From the NCBI GenBank assembly GCA_002404295.1, contig DHJK01000173.1, positions 3,747 through 13,334 on the forward strand: a stretch of 9,588 nucleotides of DNA. Reading direction: 5' to 3'. Origin of the DNA: Legionellales bacterium UBA4722. Its GTDB lineage: Bacteria > Pseudomonadota > Gammaproteobacteria > DSM-16500. This document shows positions 1-7,120 of the stretch, piece after piece. The notes under the pieces were generated by a model. It was not told where the DNA came from and made no database searches. It was given only the letters and a program-made list of their open reading frames with translations. A program made the position numbers and the translations under genes. The first letter of the stretch is position 1; every line of letters begins with the position of its first letter.

Positions 1-9
1 AAAGATGAA

Positions 10-38
10 ATTATTTTATCTAAAATTGATTATTTTAT
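10..38. repeat. 10-bp direct repeat upstream of the J-domain gene
   Basis: The decamer ATTATTTTAT occurs at 10-19 and again at 29-38, a centre-to-centre spacing of 19 bp, about two helical turns. The second copy ends about 60 bp before the possible -10 box of the following gene. Such spacing would suit a regulator binding one face of DNA, but the motif is pure A/T and could be chance in AT-rich DNA. It does not match the CTTAA-type PmrA tandem box I would look for upstream of Legionella or Coxiella effector genes. Confidence 0.25.
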
Positions 39-98
39 GAATTCATAAGGTTAGCGGGAGTAGCTGGCATCTTTATCACTTTTTATACATTTATACAC

Positions 99-104
99 TA
101 TACT
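99..104 (+). promoter_or_regulatory. Possible -10 box for the J-domain gene
   Basis: TATACT at 99-104 differs from the sigma70 -10 consensus TATAAT at one base. It would start a transcript near 111, giving a leader of about 29 nt that contains the AGAGG ribosome binding site at 129-133. The hexamer 17 bp upstream (TCACTT, 76-81) is a poor -35 match, so either the promoter needs an activator or another nearby AT-rich hexamer is used. Confidence 0.35.
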
Positions 105-139
105 GTGAAATATGGGCTATAAAAAGAGAGAGGTTAGCG

Positions 140-1243
140 ATGACGCAAAATTCACGAGGACTGGGTATGGCGCCTGAGCTGGGCGCAGAAGCATTCGAGA
201 CTAAGAAGCCTACTATTCAGAAGCCAAGCGCTCCCGAAAATAAGGGCGAAGGAGACTTGTATGTCTATAACGGAAAAAAGTGCAATGAATGGAATGCTAT
301 TTTATCTTATGAAGCTAAAGATAACGATGAAATAAGCACGGTTAGATCTAGAACATTGTATGCGAATGAATTTAAAGCTTCTAATGACGCTAAATTTGCA
401 GCAGTGTGCACTATTCTTAACATTGAACCTACGTTCCCAATAGATGAGGCAGTGATAAGACAAGCATACCGCAAGTTATCTATGAATTTCCATCCAGATA
501 AAATTTCTCAGAGTGGTATCTCTAATGAGTCTGCTACTGCTGTATCACAAATTCTGACGGCTGCGAGAGATATGTATTTCCAATTAGTAACAGAGAAATA
601 CGACCCTAATACTCCTGTGCAATCGGTACCACCATCCGGTAATGCATATACTGCGGATTTTGATAAACACAATGGCTTTGTTGAAAAAATGAAAAAACGA
701 TGGAAGAATCAAGCAAAAGCAGATAGAGCAGCCGAATCTAAGACATCTAAAGCACAATCTGATGTACCGCCCGCAAACAATCCACAATCTGCTGCAGATG
801 ATCCTAGATTGAATGTACTTGAGTTATTAAAACTAGAGCAGTCTAGATTAATGGATAAGTATCATCTTGTTAGTTTTGACTCCGAGCAAAAAGGAAATGA
901 CATTACCCTACTGACAAAGTTAACGGAAGACAAAAATGGAAATCAATTTAAACAAACTAAATCAACAGATACTGCAATGGATCGAGTGAAAGAAATTGGC
1001 ATCCTCATGGCAAAATTGCAGACATCGCTTACTCGTCATCCGGCAAAAGATGATCCGAGCATGAGCTCTGATAAAATACATAACGAATTAATAACGTTGC
1101 GTAGTAAGATGCAATCTACTGGCACATTGGGAATCATTGTGACAGGCAGAAATAATATCACTAAAGCGATGCAGTGTGTCATGCCATCTGAGACTGCTAA
1201 ACCTAGTTTAACGGAAAAAATAAGAACGGCGTTTAAGCGTTAA
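140..1243 (+). CDS. J-domain-containing protein, candidate host-directed (effector-like) protein
   Basis: The 367-residue product contains one J-domain in its first half, about residues 86-155: helix II AYRKLSMNF, the diagnostic HPD tripeptide at 118-120, and a following helix ending LTAARDMYFQL. In this family HPD contacts Hsp70 and stimulates its ATPase. There is no Gly/Phe-rich linker, no CxxCxGxG zinc repeats and no DnaJ client-binding domain, so this is not the housekeeping DnaJ. There is no signal peptide or membrane helix. Around the J-domain are a polar N-terminus (1-80), a Lys/Ala-rich linker (180-220) and a mainly helical C-terminal part (225-367) that I do not recognise. The start is supported by AGAGG at 129-133, six bases upstream. 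J-domain proteins of this layout occur among predicted type IV effectors of intracellular Legionellales; that role is inference. A cytosolic Hsp70 co-chaperone is the main alternative. The J-domain call is firm, the role is not. Confidence 0.85.
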   Translation: MTQNSRGLGMAPELGAEAFETKKPTIQKPSAPENKGEGDLYVYNGKKCNEWNAILSYEAKDNDEISTVRSRTLYANEFKASNDAKFAAVCTILNIEPTFPIDEAVIRQAYRKLSMNFHPDKISQSGISNESATAVSQILTAARDMYFQLVTEKYDPNTPVQSVPPSGNAYTADFDKHNGFVEKMKKRWKNQAKADRAAESKTSKAQSDVPPANNPQSAADDPRLNVLELLKLEQSRLMDKYHLVSFDSEQKGNDITLLTKLTEDKNGNQFKQTKSTDTAMDRVKEIGILMAKLQTSLTRHPAKDDPSMSSDKIHNELITLRSKMQSTGTLGIIVTGRNNITKAMQCVMPSETAKPSLTEKIRTAFKR

Positions 1244-1533
1244 AATAGGTTAGAACATTTTTAAGGCGGTGTTGGGGTGGCTATGAGAACGCCCTCCAGA
1301 CTGCCTAAAATAACCAATCCATTGAACTGATTTCATCATAATTATCAATTTTACAGGTTTTTCCATAACAATTTGAGTTGGCTGTTCTTGCTCAAAAATG
1401 CAGAAGCAGTTATGTTAATCCATGCAGTCAGCAGTATATTACCCTTCAATTAATTTATCATTTCTTTGATGCTGACGATTACTCTATGAATATGATAATA
1501 TCTTGTTTTAAATAACACACATTGGCTAAAAAC
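1244..1533. other. Intergenic stretch without a recognisable gene
   Basis: About 290 bases with no open frame I can support. A G-rich segment just after the J-domain gene (roughly 1261-1310) is bracketed by TTTTTAAGGC and GCCTAAAA, ends that could pair around a loop of about 35 nt. This is only a weak terminator candidate, with poor pairing inside. The remainder is AT-rich, with no repeat, RNA gene or insertion-sequence end that I can identify. Confidence 0.5.
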
Positions 1534-1562
1534 TTGACACGTTATTTTTACATCCCTACAAT
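1534..1562 (+). promoter_or_regulatory. Near-consensus sigma70 promoter
   Basis: TTGACA at 1534-1539 is a perfect -35 hexamer. It is followed by exactly 17 bases and then TACAAT (1557-1562), one base from the -10 consensus. Transcription would begin near 1569. This is the best promoter match in the window. The first intact downstream genes are the 44-codon ORF at 1884 and the outer-membrane efflux gene at 2042, so it may drive the latter through a leader of about 470 nt. It also lies directly ahead of a gene remnant and may have belonged to that gene. Confidence 0.65.
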
Positions 1563-1581
1563 GTCAATCTCATATAGTTAA

Positions 1582-1884
1582 ATTGGCCTTCCTGTTCGTA
1601 ATCCCCGTGACCTTTTTAACACTAAATGGCGTAATGAACCTGAGCTGCTCAATGAGCTCGGTGAGTACTTATTACAATCAAAAAATCGCGGTCTAAAGCG
1701 AATCTATATTGAAGGTTCTTCTTTTAGAAGTGAAAACTATTCTACTACTCTACCTGTCGATTTAACTTCATTAGCCACTGCTATCTCTCTACAGGGATGT
1801 TCCTCCAACCCCTATTACGTTACAATTATATGTATGTCATTTCACACCTTATGGAAAGCGGCTCATCAAAAGGATATAAAATAA
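1582..1884 (+). pseudogene. Start-less reading frame, probable gene remnant
   Basis: A frame of about 100 codons stays open from the TAA at 1579-1581 to the TAA at 1882-1884. It reads like protein, with stretches such as WRNEPELLNELGEYLLQSK and GLKRIYIEGSSF that have an amphipathic-helix look. It has no ATG or GTG until an ATG at 1831, deep inside. The in-frame ATG at 1561 is cut off by TAA after six codons and also sits in the -10 box of the promoter. The simplest reading is a gene that lost its 5' end or picked up a nonsense or frameshift change. A non-canonical ATT start at 1582 is possible, but there is no ribosome binding site. I do not recognise the family. It could also be translated only as a leader to the overlapping small ORF. 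Confidence 0.35.
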
Positions 1885-2018
1885 TGAGCTTAAAACATTA
1901 TACTCTATCGTCAGCTCCTCATCTCATTAAAGGATCTCTGTTTGCAACGAGTGCATTTGGGACTCTCATGCAGATTCCTTTACTGTGGTTTGTGAAGGGT
2001 AATGTTAACTCAGGTTAA
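1884..2018 (+). CDS. Small hypothetical protein (44 residues)
   Basis: Its ATG (1884-1886) shares one base with the stop of the preceding frame (TAATG), a geometry typical of translational coupling. AAAGGA at 1869-1874 lies nine bases upstream, a better ribosome binding site than most in the window. The frame could be extended to an ATG at 1797, but there the only SD-like bases touch the start codon, so I prefer 1884. The product begins MSLKHYTLSS and carries a moderately hydrophobic C-terminal half (GSLFATSAFGTLMQIPLLWF), perhaps a single membrane-associated helix. The stop is 23 bases before the efflux lipoprotein ATG. I recognise no family. It may be a real small protein, a coupled leader for the downstream gene, or the frameshifted tail of the remnant before it. 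Confidence 0.35.
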   Translation: MSLKHYTLSSAPHLIKGSLFATSAFGTLMQIPLLWFVKGNVNSG

Positions 2019-2027
2019 CTTAATGAA

Positions 2028-2032
2028 TTAGG
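2028..2032 (+). promoter_or_regulatory. Ribosome binding site fixing the start of the efflux lipoprotein
   Basis: TTAGG at 2028-2032 sits nine bases before ATG 2042 but touches the alternative in-frame ATG at 2033. This spacing decides for 2042, which also gives a signal peptide of ordinary length. Confidence 0.55.
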
Positions 2033-2041
2033 ATGTTACTC

Positions 2042-3484
2042 ATGTGTTTAAATAAGTTCTTACTGTTTTTTCTTATGCTTGCAGCTACGTTAAGTGGCTG
2101 TGCTGTAGGTCCTGATTTCATTCCACCTTCACCGCCTACAGTAAAAAAATACACTATGACAAAAATGACCAATGCATTAACCGCAGGACATGGTGAACCT
2201 AAGCAACACTTGATAGTCGGGAAAACAGTGTCTAATGAATGGTGGGAGTTGCTCCATTCGCGCCAAATAAATGATGTGGTGATGTTATCGCTGGAAAACA
2301 ACCCAACACTGGCTGCAGCAGAAGCCACTTTGGCGGCTGCGCAACAAGCCATCAAGATAGCCGCGGGTGCATTATATCCGCAAGTTGCCGTGAGCGCTGG
2401 CTTCCAACGGAATAATTCAATTTCTTCCTCATCTTCTTCTTTTTCCAACTCCAGCTCCGTTACTAATCTTTACACTATAGGGCCAACAGTGAGTTATGTA
2501 CCCGATGTGTTCGGCGCAACGCGCCGCACCATTGAGCAACAGACAGCGCTGGCTGAAAATGAGCTGTACCAACTAGGCGCGTCGTATCTTACCATTACCG
2601 GTAATGTGGTGACTCAAAGCATTATTGTGGCGACACAACGGGCGCAGCTTGCGGCGGTCAAAAGTATTGTGGATAGCGACAGTAAAAACCTCAGACTGGT
2701 AAAAGAAAAAGTAATTGCTGGCAAGGCTGCCAGGATAGATATGCTCACCGCTGAAAGTCAGCTCGCCAATGATTTAACGCAGGAGCCGCCCATACTGCAA
2801 CAGATCAATGTAGCAGAACATGCGATCAGTGTGCTGGTTGGTAAATCTCCTGGCGAGTGGTCGCCGCCGAAGTTTGATCTAGCGAAGCTTAAATTGCCCA
2901 GCGATCTTCCTGTCAGCGTGCCCTCTGCACTGGTTCATCAACGACCTGATATTCTTGCCGCAGAAGCACAGCTTCATGCTGATTCAGCAGCTATTGGTAT
3001 CGCGATTGCGCAAATGTATCCGACCATCACGTTGACTGGTTCAGGCATGTTTGAATCTGCCGTAGCCAATACATTATTTGCGCATTCAAATCTTCTTTGG
3101 AGCTTAGGGGCCGGGTTAACAGCGCCTATTTTTAAAGGCGGCGCACTCATTGCGCAAAGAGAGCAAGCGATAGATACTTTTAAGGCAGCTGCTGCGACGT
3201 ATCAGCAAACTGTTCTAACAGCTTTTGGCCAGGTGGCTGATACGTTAACCGCGCTTAAGAATGACGCTGACTTGGTCAGAGCCTCACAAGAAGCATTGGA
3301 TACTGCTAAACAATCATTGGCATTACAGCAAATCAGCTACTCCGTGGGCAAGACAGATCTACTATTGTTATTGAATGCAGAACGTAGTTATCATTTGGCA
3401 CTTCAGGTCTATGTTCAAGCAGAAGGCCAACGTTATCAAGATACTGCTCAACTCTTCCTTGCTATGGGCGGCGGGTGGAAATAG
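2042..3484 (+). CDS. Outer-membrane efflux lipoprotein, NodT/OprM (TolC-like) family
   Basis: This 480-residue protein would form the trimeric outer-membrane duct of a tripartite pump. A lipoprotein signal peptide ends in the lipobox L-S-G-C with the lipidated Cys at 20. Ala at +2 favours outer-membrane sorting. Two tandem OEP repeats follow. The first runs from about 70 to 265 and includes the family motif VPDVFGATRR near 153-162. The second runs from about 295 to 475 and includes the hallmarks HQRPDILAAEAQL and the APIFKGG turn near 361-367. The length is usual for the family. A serine-rich run (126-139) lies between the first two predicted beta strands, which in OprM-like proteins is an extracellular loop. 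The gene converges on macB, so it probably supplies the duct for MacAB, although its promoter is separate. It could serve an RND pump instead. The family assignment is firm and the partner is inferred. Confidence 0.93.
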   Translation: MCLNKFLLFFLMLAATLSGCAVGPDFIPPSPPTVKKYTMTKMTNALTAGHGEPKQHLIVGKTVSNEWWELLHSRQINDVVMLSLENNPTLAAAEATLAAAQQAIKIAAGALYPQVAVSAGFQRNNSISSSSSSFSNSSSVTNLYTIGPTVSYVPDVFGATRRTIEQQTALAENELYQLGASYLTITGNVVTQSIIVATQRAQLAAVKSIVDSDSKNLRLVKEKVIAGKAARIDMLTAESQLANDLTQEPPILQQINVAEHAISVLVGKSPGEWSPPKFDLAKLKLPSDLPVSVPSALVHQRPDILAAEAQLHADSAAIGIAIAQMYPTITLTGSGMFESAVANTLFAHSNLLWSLGAGLTAPIFKGGALIAQREQAIDTFKAAAATYQQTVLTAFGQVADTLTALKNDADLVRASQEALDTAKQSLALQQISYSVGKTDLLLLLNAERSYHLALQVYVQAEGQRYQDTAQLFLAMGGGWK

Positions 3485-3509
3485 CCCGTTCGTAACAGCT
3501 CACTTTGCC

Positions 3510-3630
3510 ACCGTCATTGCGAGCGCGAACGAAGCAACCTAGTCTTTTCTAAAGCTGATTAGAACTATTGAGCCTCAAAAGCAGCGATGAAAGACTAGGT
3601 TGCTTCGTTCACGCTCGCAGTGACGACGGT
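3510..3630. repeat. Large imperfect palindromic element between convergent genes
   Basis: The arms at 3510-3547 and 3590-3630 are inverted copies around a loop of 42 nt. The inner 21 bases of each arm (3527-3547) pair without a mismatch. The outer parts differ by two substitutions and one extra triplet in the right arm. The outer arm begins CGTCATTGCGAGCG, a sequence type known from dispersed palindromic repeats in many host-associated and environmental bacteria. The element starts 25 bases after the efflux lipoprotein stop and ends 5 bases from the macB stop, so transcripts from either side would carry a long hairpin. It may act as a bidirectional terminator or mRNA stabiliser, but neither side has a U-run. 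It encodes no transposase and could be a MITE-like element. Confidence 0.8.
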
Positions 3631-3635
3631 AAGCA

Positions 3636-5723
3636 TCATTCAAACCGTAACGCTTCAATAGGATTGAGTTGTGATGCCCGTCGTGCCGGATAATAACCAA
3701 AAAATACGCCCACTGCCGCCGAAAATAAAAATGCAACGACCATTGAGGAAGTGGATAACAACGTAGGCCAACCTGCAAAAACAGAAATGGCGATGGATAT
3801 GACAATGCCTACAACAATGCCTACGCTGCCGCCGATTACACTCAGTAAAACGGATTCAACAAGAAACTGTAGCAAAACATGTATACGCTGCGCTCCAATC
3901 GCCATACGAATACCGATTTCTCGTGTGCGTTCAGTCACGGAAACCAACATAATATTCATGATCCCAATCCCACCCACTAAAAGCGAAATAGAAGCGACTG
4001 TCGCCAACAGGATAGACATGATCTTACTACTGCTGGCAGCCGCTGCAGTGATGTCACTTATATTGCGAACAGCAAAATCATTCGGTTGCCCCGCTTGAAT
4101 ATGATGGCGACGACTCAGCGTCTCGGTAATTTGATCAACGGCTAATGACACGCTATCAGTACTGATGGCTTGAACAACAATGGTATTTACATAACCGATC
4201 AATTTTGGCTTAAGACCAAAGGGGTTAGGTGGAGGTGGTGGAATATAAGGATTGGATTGCGCTTGAGTCGGTGTTGAAACGCCAAGCACTTTTTGTTCTG
4301 CGGTATTAAAGGGAAGTAACAGCACATCATCCTGATCTTGCCCAAAACCGGATTGTCCTTTAGCTTGAAGAACGCCGATGATTTCTACAGGTACATTCTT
4401 AACGAAAATGGTAGCGCCAATCGGATTTTCATTGTCATTAAAAAGATTATTGACGACGGTCTGCCCTATCAGTGCAACACGTTTTGCATTCTGATTTTCC
4501 ATGTCTGTCATCACCCGTCCTACAACCACTGCCCAATTGCGTATGGATAAATAACTGGGTGAGACACCCTGAACGCTGGTATTCCAGTTTTTGTTACCAT
4601 ACTGAAGTTGCGCGAGTTGACGATCTTGCACGGCAATGTCTGCGACCGCTGAATCCTCCCTCTTAATAGCCTCAGCATCTCCTACAGTCAACGTTGAAGC
4701 ACTACCGGAGCCACCGCGCACACCACTGGCAGTCGTTGCACCCGGCATAATAATGAGTAGATTGGTGCCCAGACTTTCGATTTGTGCTTTGACCGAGGCG
4801 CTAGCGCCCTGCCCCACAGCAACCATTGTTATCAATGCAGCAACGCCAATAAAAATGCCCAACATTGTCAAGGCAGAACGCATTTTATTGCGAACTAATG
4901 CGCGCCCTGCGGCGGGAAATGCCATGCGAATGAAAATTTCTGCGCTGCCAAGCCGTGGCACAAACAAAACGTCAGAGGTTTTAATTTTAAGAGCGACAGT
5001 TTGTGGAAGAATGGATTTTGCGACCCGCGCCGTTTGGCGCTCATCGGATATAATGCTTCCATCACGCATGGTGATAACACGATTAGCAAAAGCAGCAATA
5101 TCAGGTTCATGCGTCACCATAATGACTGTGACACCCTGCTCGCGGTTGAAAGACTGAATCGTCGCTACAATATCTTCGGCTGTTTTAGAGTCAAGGTTTC
5201 CAGTGGGTTCATCGGCCAATAAAATAGCGGGGTTATTAATGAGGGCACGTGCAATGGCCACCCGTTGCTGCTGACCGCCGGAAAGTTGGCTGGGATAGTT
5301 TTTCTCCCGTCCTGCCAGACCAATATCAACTAATGCTTTGCTTACACGCTCAGCGCTACGCGTCATGTTGCCAGAATAAAACAAAGGCAGCGTTACATTC
5401 TCAGCGGCGCTGGTTCGTGTTAGCAAATTAAAATTTTGAAAAACAAAACCGATACGCAGACTGCGAACATGGGCGAGCTCTTCATCATTGAGTGTAGCGA
5501 CATCACGCCCCTCAAGCAGATACAGGCCACTAGAAGGTCGATCAAGACAACCTATAATATTCATCAAAGTGGATTTGCCGGATCCAGACGCGCCCATGAT
5601 TGCCACGAACTCGCCTCGTTCAACAGTCAAACTGATATTGTTCAATGCATACAGATCGACTTCGCCTAAACGATAGATTTTGACGAGATTTCGGATATCG
5701 ATGACTGTTTGTGTTGCACTCAT
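3636..5723 (-). CDS. macB: MacB-type efflux ABC transporter: ATPase fused to permease
   Basis: The 695-residue protein would power tripartite export from the inner membrane by ATP-driven shape changes in its periplasmic part. The N-terminal ATPase is complete: Walker A GASGSGKST (44-52), Q-loop Q96, signature LSGGQ (147-151), Walker B ILLADE with catalytic E172, D-loop NLDS and H-loop H205. A linker of about 50 residues leads to TM1 (about 285-308). Next come a large periplasmic domain (about 309-565) and three more helices (about 568-596, 620-650, 657-680). The C-terminus carries the MacB/FtsX motif YYPARRASQLNPIEALR. Fusion of ATPase and four-helix permease distinguishes it from the split LolCDE system. 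It is longer than E. coli MacB (648), partly through a proline-rich insert YIPPPPPNPFG near 493-503. It is the second cistron after macA, 8 bases downstream. The exported substrate cannot be told from the sequence; macrolides, toxins, lipopeptides and siderophores are known for relatives. Confidence 0.95.
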   Translation of the reverse strand: MSATQTVIDIRNLVKIYRLGEVDLYALNNISLTVERGEFVAIMGASGSGKSTLMNIIGCLDRPSSGLYLLEGRDVATLNDEELAHVRSLRIGFVFQNFNLLTRTSAAENVTLPLFYSGNMTRSAERVSKALVDIGLAGREKNYPSQLSGGQQQRVAIARALINNPAILLADEPTGNLDSKTAEDIVATIQSFNREQGVTVIMVTHEPDIAAFANRVITMRDGSIISDERQTARVAKSILPQTVALKIKTSDVLFVPRLGSAEIFIRMAFPAAGRALVRNKMRSALTMLGIFIGVAALITMVAVGQGASASVKAQIESLGTNLLIIMPGATTASGVRGGSGSASTLTVGDAEAIKREDSAVADIAVQDRQLAQLQYGNKNWNTSVQGVSPSYLSIRNWAVVVGRVMTDMENQNAKRVALIGQTVVNNLFNDNENPIGATIFVKNVPVEIIGVLQAKGQSGFGQDQDDVLLLPFNTAEQKVLGVSTPTQAQSNPYIPPPPPNPFGLKPKLIGYVNTIVVQAISTDSVSLAVDQITETLSRRHHIQAGQPNDFAVRNISDITAAAASSSKIMSILLATVASISLLVGGIGIMNIMLVSVTERTREIGIRMAIGAQRIHVLLQFLVESVLLSVIGGSVGIVVGIVISIAISVFAGWPTLLSTSSMVVAFLFSAAVGVFFGYYPARRASQLNPIEALRFE

Positions 5724-5729
5724 AGTCTG

Positions 5730-5734
5730 CCTTA
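5730..5734 (-). promoter_or_regulatory. macB ribosome binding site overlapping the macA stop codon
   Basis: On the minus strand TAAGG combines the macA stop (TAA, 5734-5732) with an AAGG Shine-Dalgarno sequence six bases before the macB ATG. Ribosomes finishing macA therefore terminate on the macB entry site, which suggests translational coupling of adaptor and transporter. Confidence 0.65.
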
Positions 5735-6964
5735 AAAACGAAGTAGTGAGCGTGTGGGCGCGCCAGGCGTTGTGTCGCCAGATTTAATTTCATTGATGAT
5801 CACTGCGTCACCGGCTTTAACACCTATACCTGAAATTTCTGTGTTAACACCGTCACTCAATCCAACCTTGACAGGAATAATTTTAATTTTCCCTTGACGA
5901 AGAATATAGACATGTTGCTGAAGAGGACTCGTATTGCGTTTACCAGCCGCACTCTCCGCACCTGCGATCGAGAATCGCAGTGCTTGAACGGGCACAAGTA
6001 GCACATTATTATGTTCATTTGTAATAATGCGCGCATTAGCCGTCATGCCCGGCAACAACTTGAAATCAGGATTGCTAGTACTGATGACCACATCGTAAGT
6101 AACAACATTTTGCACAGTGATAGGCGCTTGCCTGACTTGTGCGACTTGCCCTTTAAAAATTTTATCTGGATAGGCTTCAATGGAAAATGTTGCTTTCTGT
6201 CCTACTTTAGCATCACCCACATCGGATTCATTCACGCTAGTATCAACCTGCATCTGAGTCAGGTCTTTAGCAATCAAGAATAATGTCGGCGTTTGAAAAC
6301 TGGCAGCGACTGTTTGACCGACATCGATTGATCGTGATACCACTGTCCCATCGACCGGTGAGATAATGTCTGTGTAATCCAGATTCACTTTGGCAGCAGC
6401 CACTGTCGCTTGTCGCTGTTTAATGGTCGCTTCGTTGACAGCATTCAAGGCTGTTGCTTGGTCAAGCGCATTTTTGTCAAGATCAAACGCATCCTGTGAA
6501 ATGATCCCTTTTTTCAATAATCCGCTATCACGATTGTAATTAGTTTTGGCATAAACATAGTTAGCCTGATCTTTCTGTAATTGTGCTTGTGCGGTGGCCA
6601 GATTGGCAGTCGCCTGATCATAGACGACTTGGTAGGGTCTAGCATCAATCTTGGCGCACAACTGCCCTGCTTTTACCTTGGTATTGAAATCGCAGTAAAG
6701 ATTCTGGATGGTGCCGGAAACATAGGTGCCGACTTGAACGGTTGCGACCGGATTGACAGTTCCAGTTGCAACAATAGCACTGACCACATTACCTCTGGTT
6801 ACAGTCGCTGTGACATAATGCGATCCGGAGGGTTGCTCATACCACCAAAATAGCCAGATGGCGCATAGCAAACCTAGCACAAGAAGGCCCTGCCAACGAT
6901 ATAAAACCAAATATTTTTTGATATCTACATCATCAAGCTTCGTTTTAGTCTGTTGCTCGTCCAT
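5732..6964 (-). CDS. macA: MacA-type periplasmic adaptor (membrane fusion protein)
   Basis: This 410-residue adaptor would bridge MacB and the outer-membrane duct and stimulate the MacB ATPase. A cytoplasmic stretch of about 25 residues precedes one membrane anchor (about 26-42, ending LFWWYEQ), so it is membrane-anchored and not a lipoprotein. Next come the first half of the lipoyl/barrel-sandwich domain (about 70-110, VGTYVSGTIQ), an alpha-helical coiled-coil hairpin (about 111-193, rich in Ala and Gln), and the second lipoyl half with the conserved ISPVDGTVV (201-209). The beta-barrel (about 232-315, ending LLPGMTANARI) and a membrane-proximal domain (about 320-395) complete the usual MacA order. 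It is longer than E. coli MacA (371), mostly at the N-terminus. AAGGA at 6976-6972, seven bases before the ATG, supports the start. It is first in the macA-macB operon. HlyD/EmrA adaptors are the alternatives but lack this MacB linkage. Confidence 0.94.
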   Translation of the reverse strand: MDEQQTKTKLDDVDIKKYLVLYRWQGLLVLGLLCAIWLFWWYEQPSGSHYVTATVTRGNVVSAIVATGTVNPVATVQVGTYVSGTIQNLYCDFNTKVKAGQLCAKIDARPYQVVYDQATANLATAQAQLQKDQANYVYAKTNYNRDSGLLKKGIISQDAFDLDKNALDQATALNAVNEATIKQRQATVAAAKVNLDYTDIISPVDGTVVSRSIDVGQTVAASFQTPTLFLIAKDLTQMQVDTSVNESDVGDAKVGQKATFSIEAYPDKIFKGQVAQVRQAPITVQNVVTYDVVISTSNPDFKLLPGMTANARIITNEHNNVLLVPVQALRFSIAGAESAAGKRNTSPLQQHVYILRQGKIKIIPVKVGLSDGVNTEISGIGVKAGDAVIINEIKSGDTTPGAPTRSLLRF

Positions 6965-7016
6965 GTAGACATCCTTGAAAACGCAACCGTATTACTCAAG
7001 ACGGCAGAATTCTAAC

Positions 7017-7045
7017 AGTATACCCTGAGTCTGGGTTGATTAAAA
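7017..7045 (-). promoter_or_regulatory. Possible macAB promoter
   Basis: Read on the minus strand, TATACT (7022-7017) lies 17 bases after TTTTAA (7045-7040). The -10 is one base from consensus and the -35 matches only half its positions. Transcription would start near 7010, leaving a leader of about 45 nt before macA. The weak -35 overlaps the near-palindrome at 7036-7049. Confidence 0.4.
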
Positions 7046-7049
7046 TCAA
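7036..7049. promoter_or_regulatory. Near-palindrome, possible operator between divergent genes
   Basis: TTGATT and its reverse complement AATCAA are separated by two bases (TTGATT-AA-AATCAA). The site lies between divergent macA and the channel-like gene and overlaps the proposed macAB -35. This is where a dimeric repressor or activator would sit. No regulator gene is in the window, and a short A/T-rich palindrome can arise by chance. Confidence 0.3.
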
Positions 7050-7120
7050 TGGATTTAAAATGAAGCATAATTTATCGCTTTATGATTAACTATAGCAGCT
7101 TTGTCACAACTAAATAAAAA

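Noticed and set aside
140..1243. Housekeeping DnaJ or DjlA chaperone
   Set aside because: The J-domain is internal, with no Gly/Phe region, zinc repeats or membrane anchor, and the gene is not beside dnaK or grpE here.
1250..1366. Minus-strand 38-codon ORF beginning MEKPVKLI
   Set aside because: It has no Shine-Dalgarno sequence and no recognisable features, and its length is expected by chance.
2020..2448. Minus-strand open frame of 142 codons
   Set aside because: It lies antisense to the well-supported efflux lipoprotein signal and OEP region and has no family features; it is a shadow frame.
4636..5157. Plus-strand open frame of 173 codons
   Set aside because: It is antisense to the MacB linker and first membrane segment, with no ribosome binding site or domain; it is a shadow of macB.
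3636..6964. LolCDE lipoprotein-release system instead of MacAB
   Set aside because: The ATPase and permease are fused in one chain with a four-helix permease, and the partner is a lipoyl/hairpin adaptor. LolCDE has a separate ATPase and no such adaptor.
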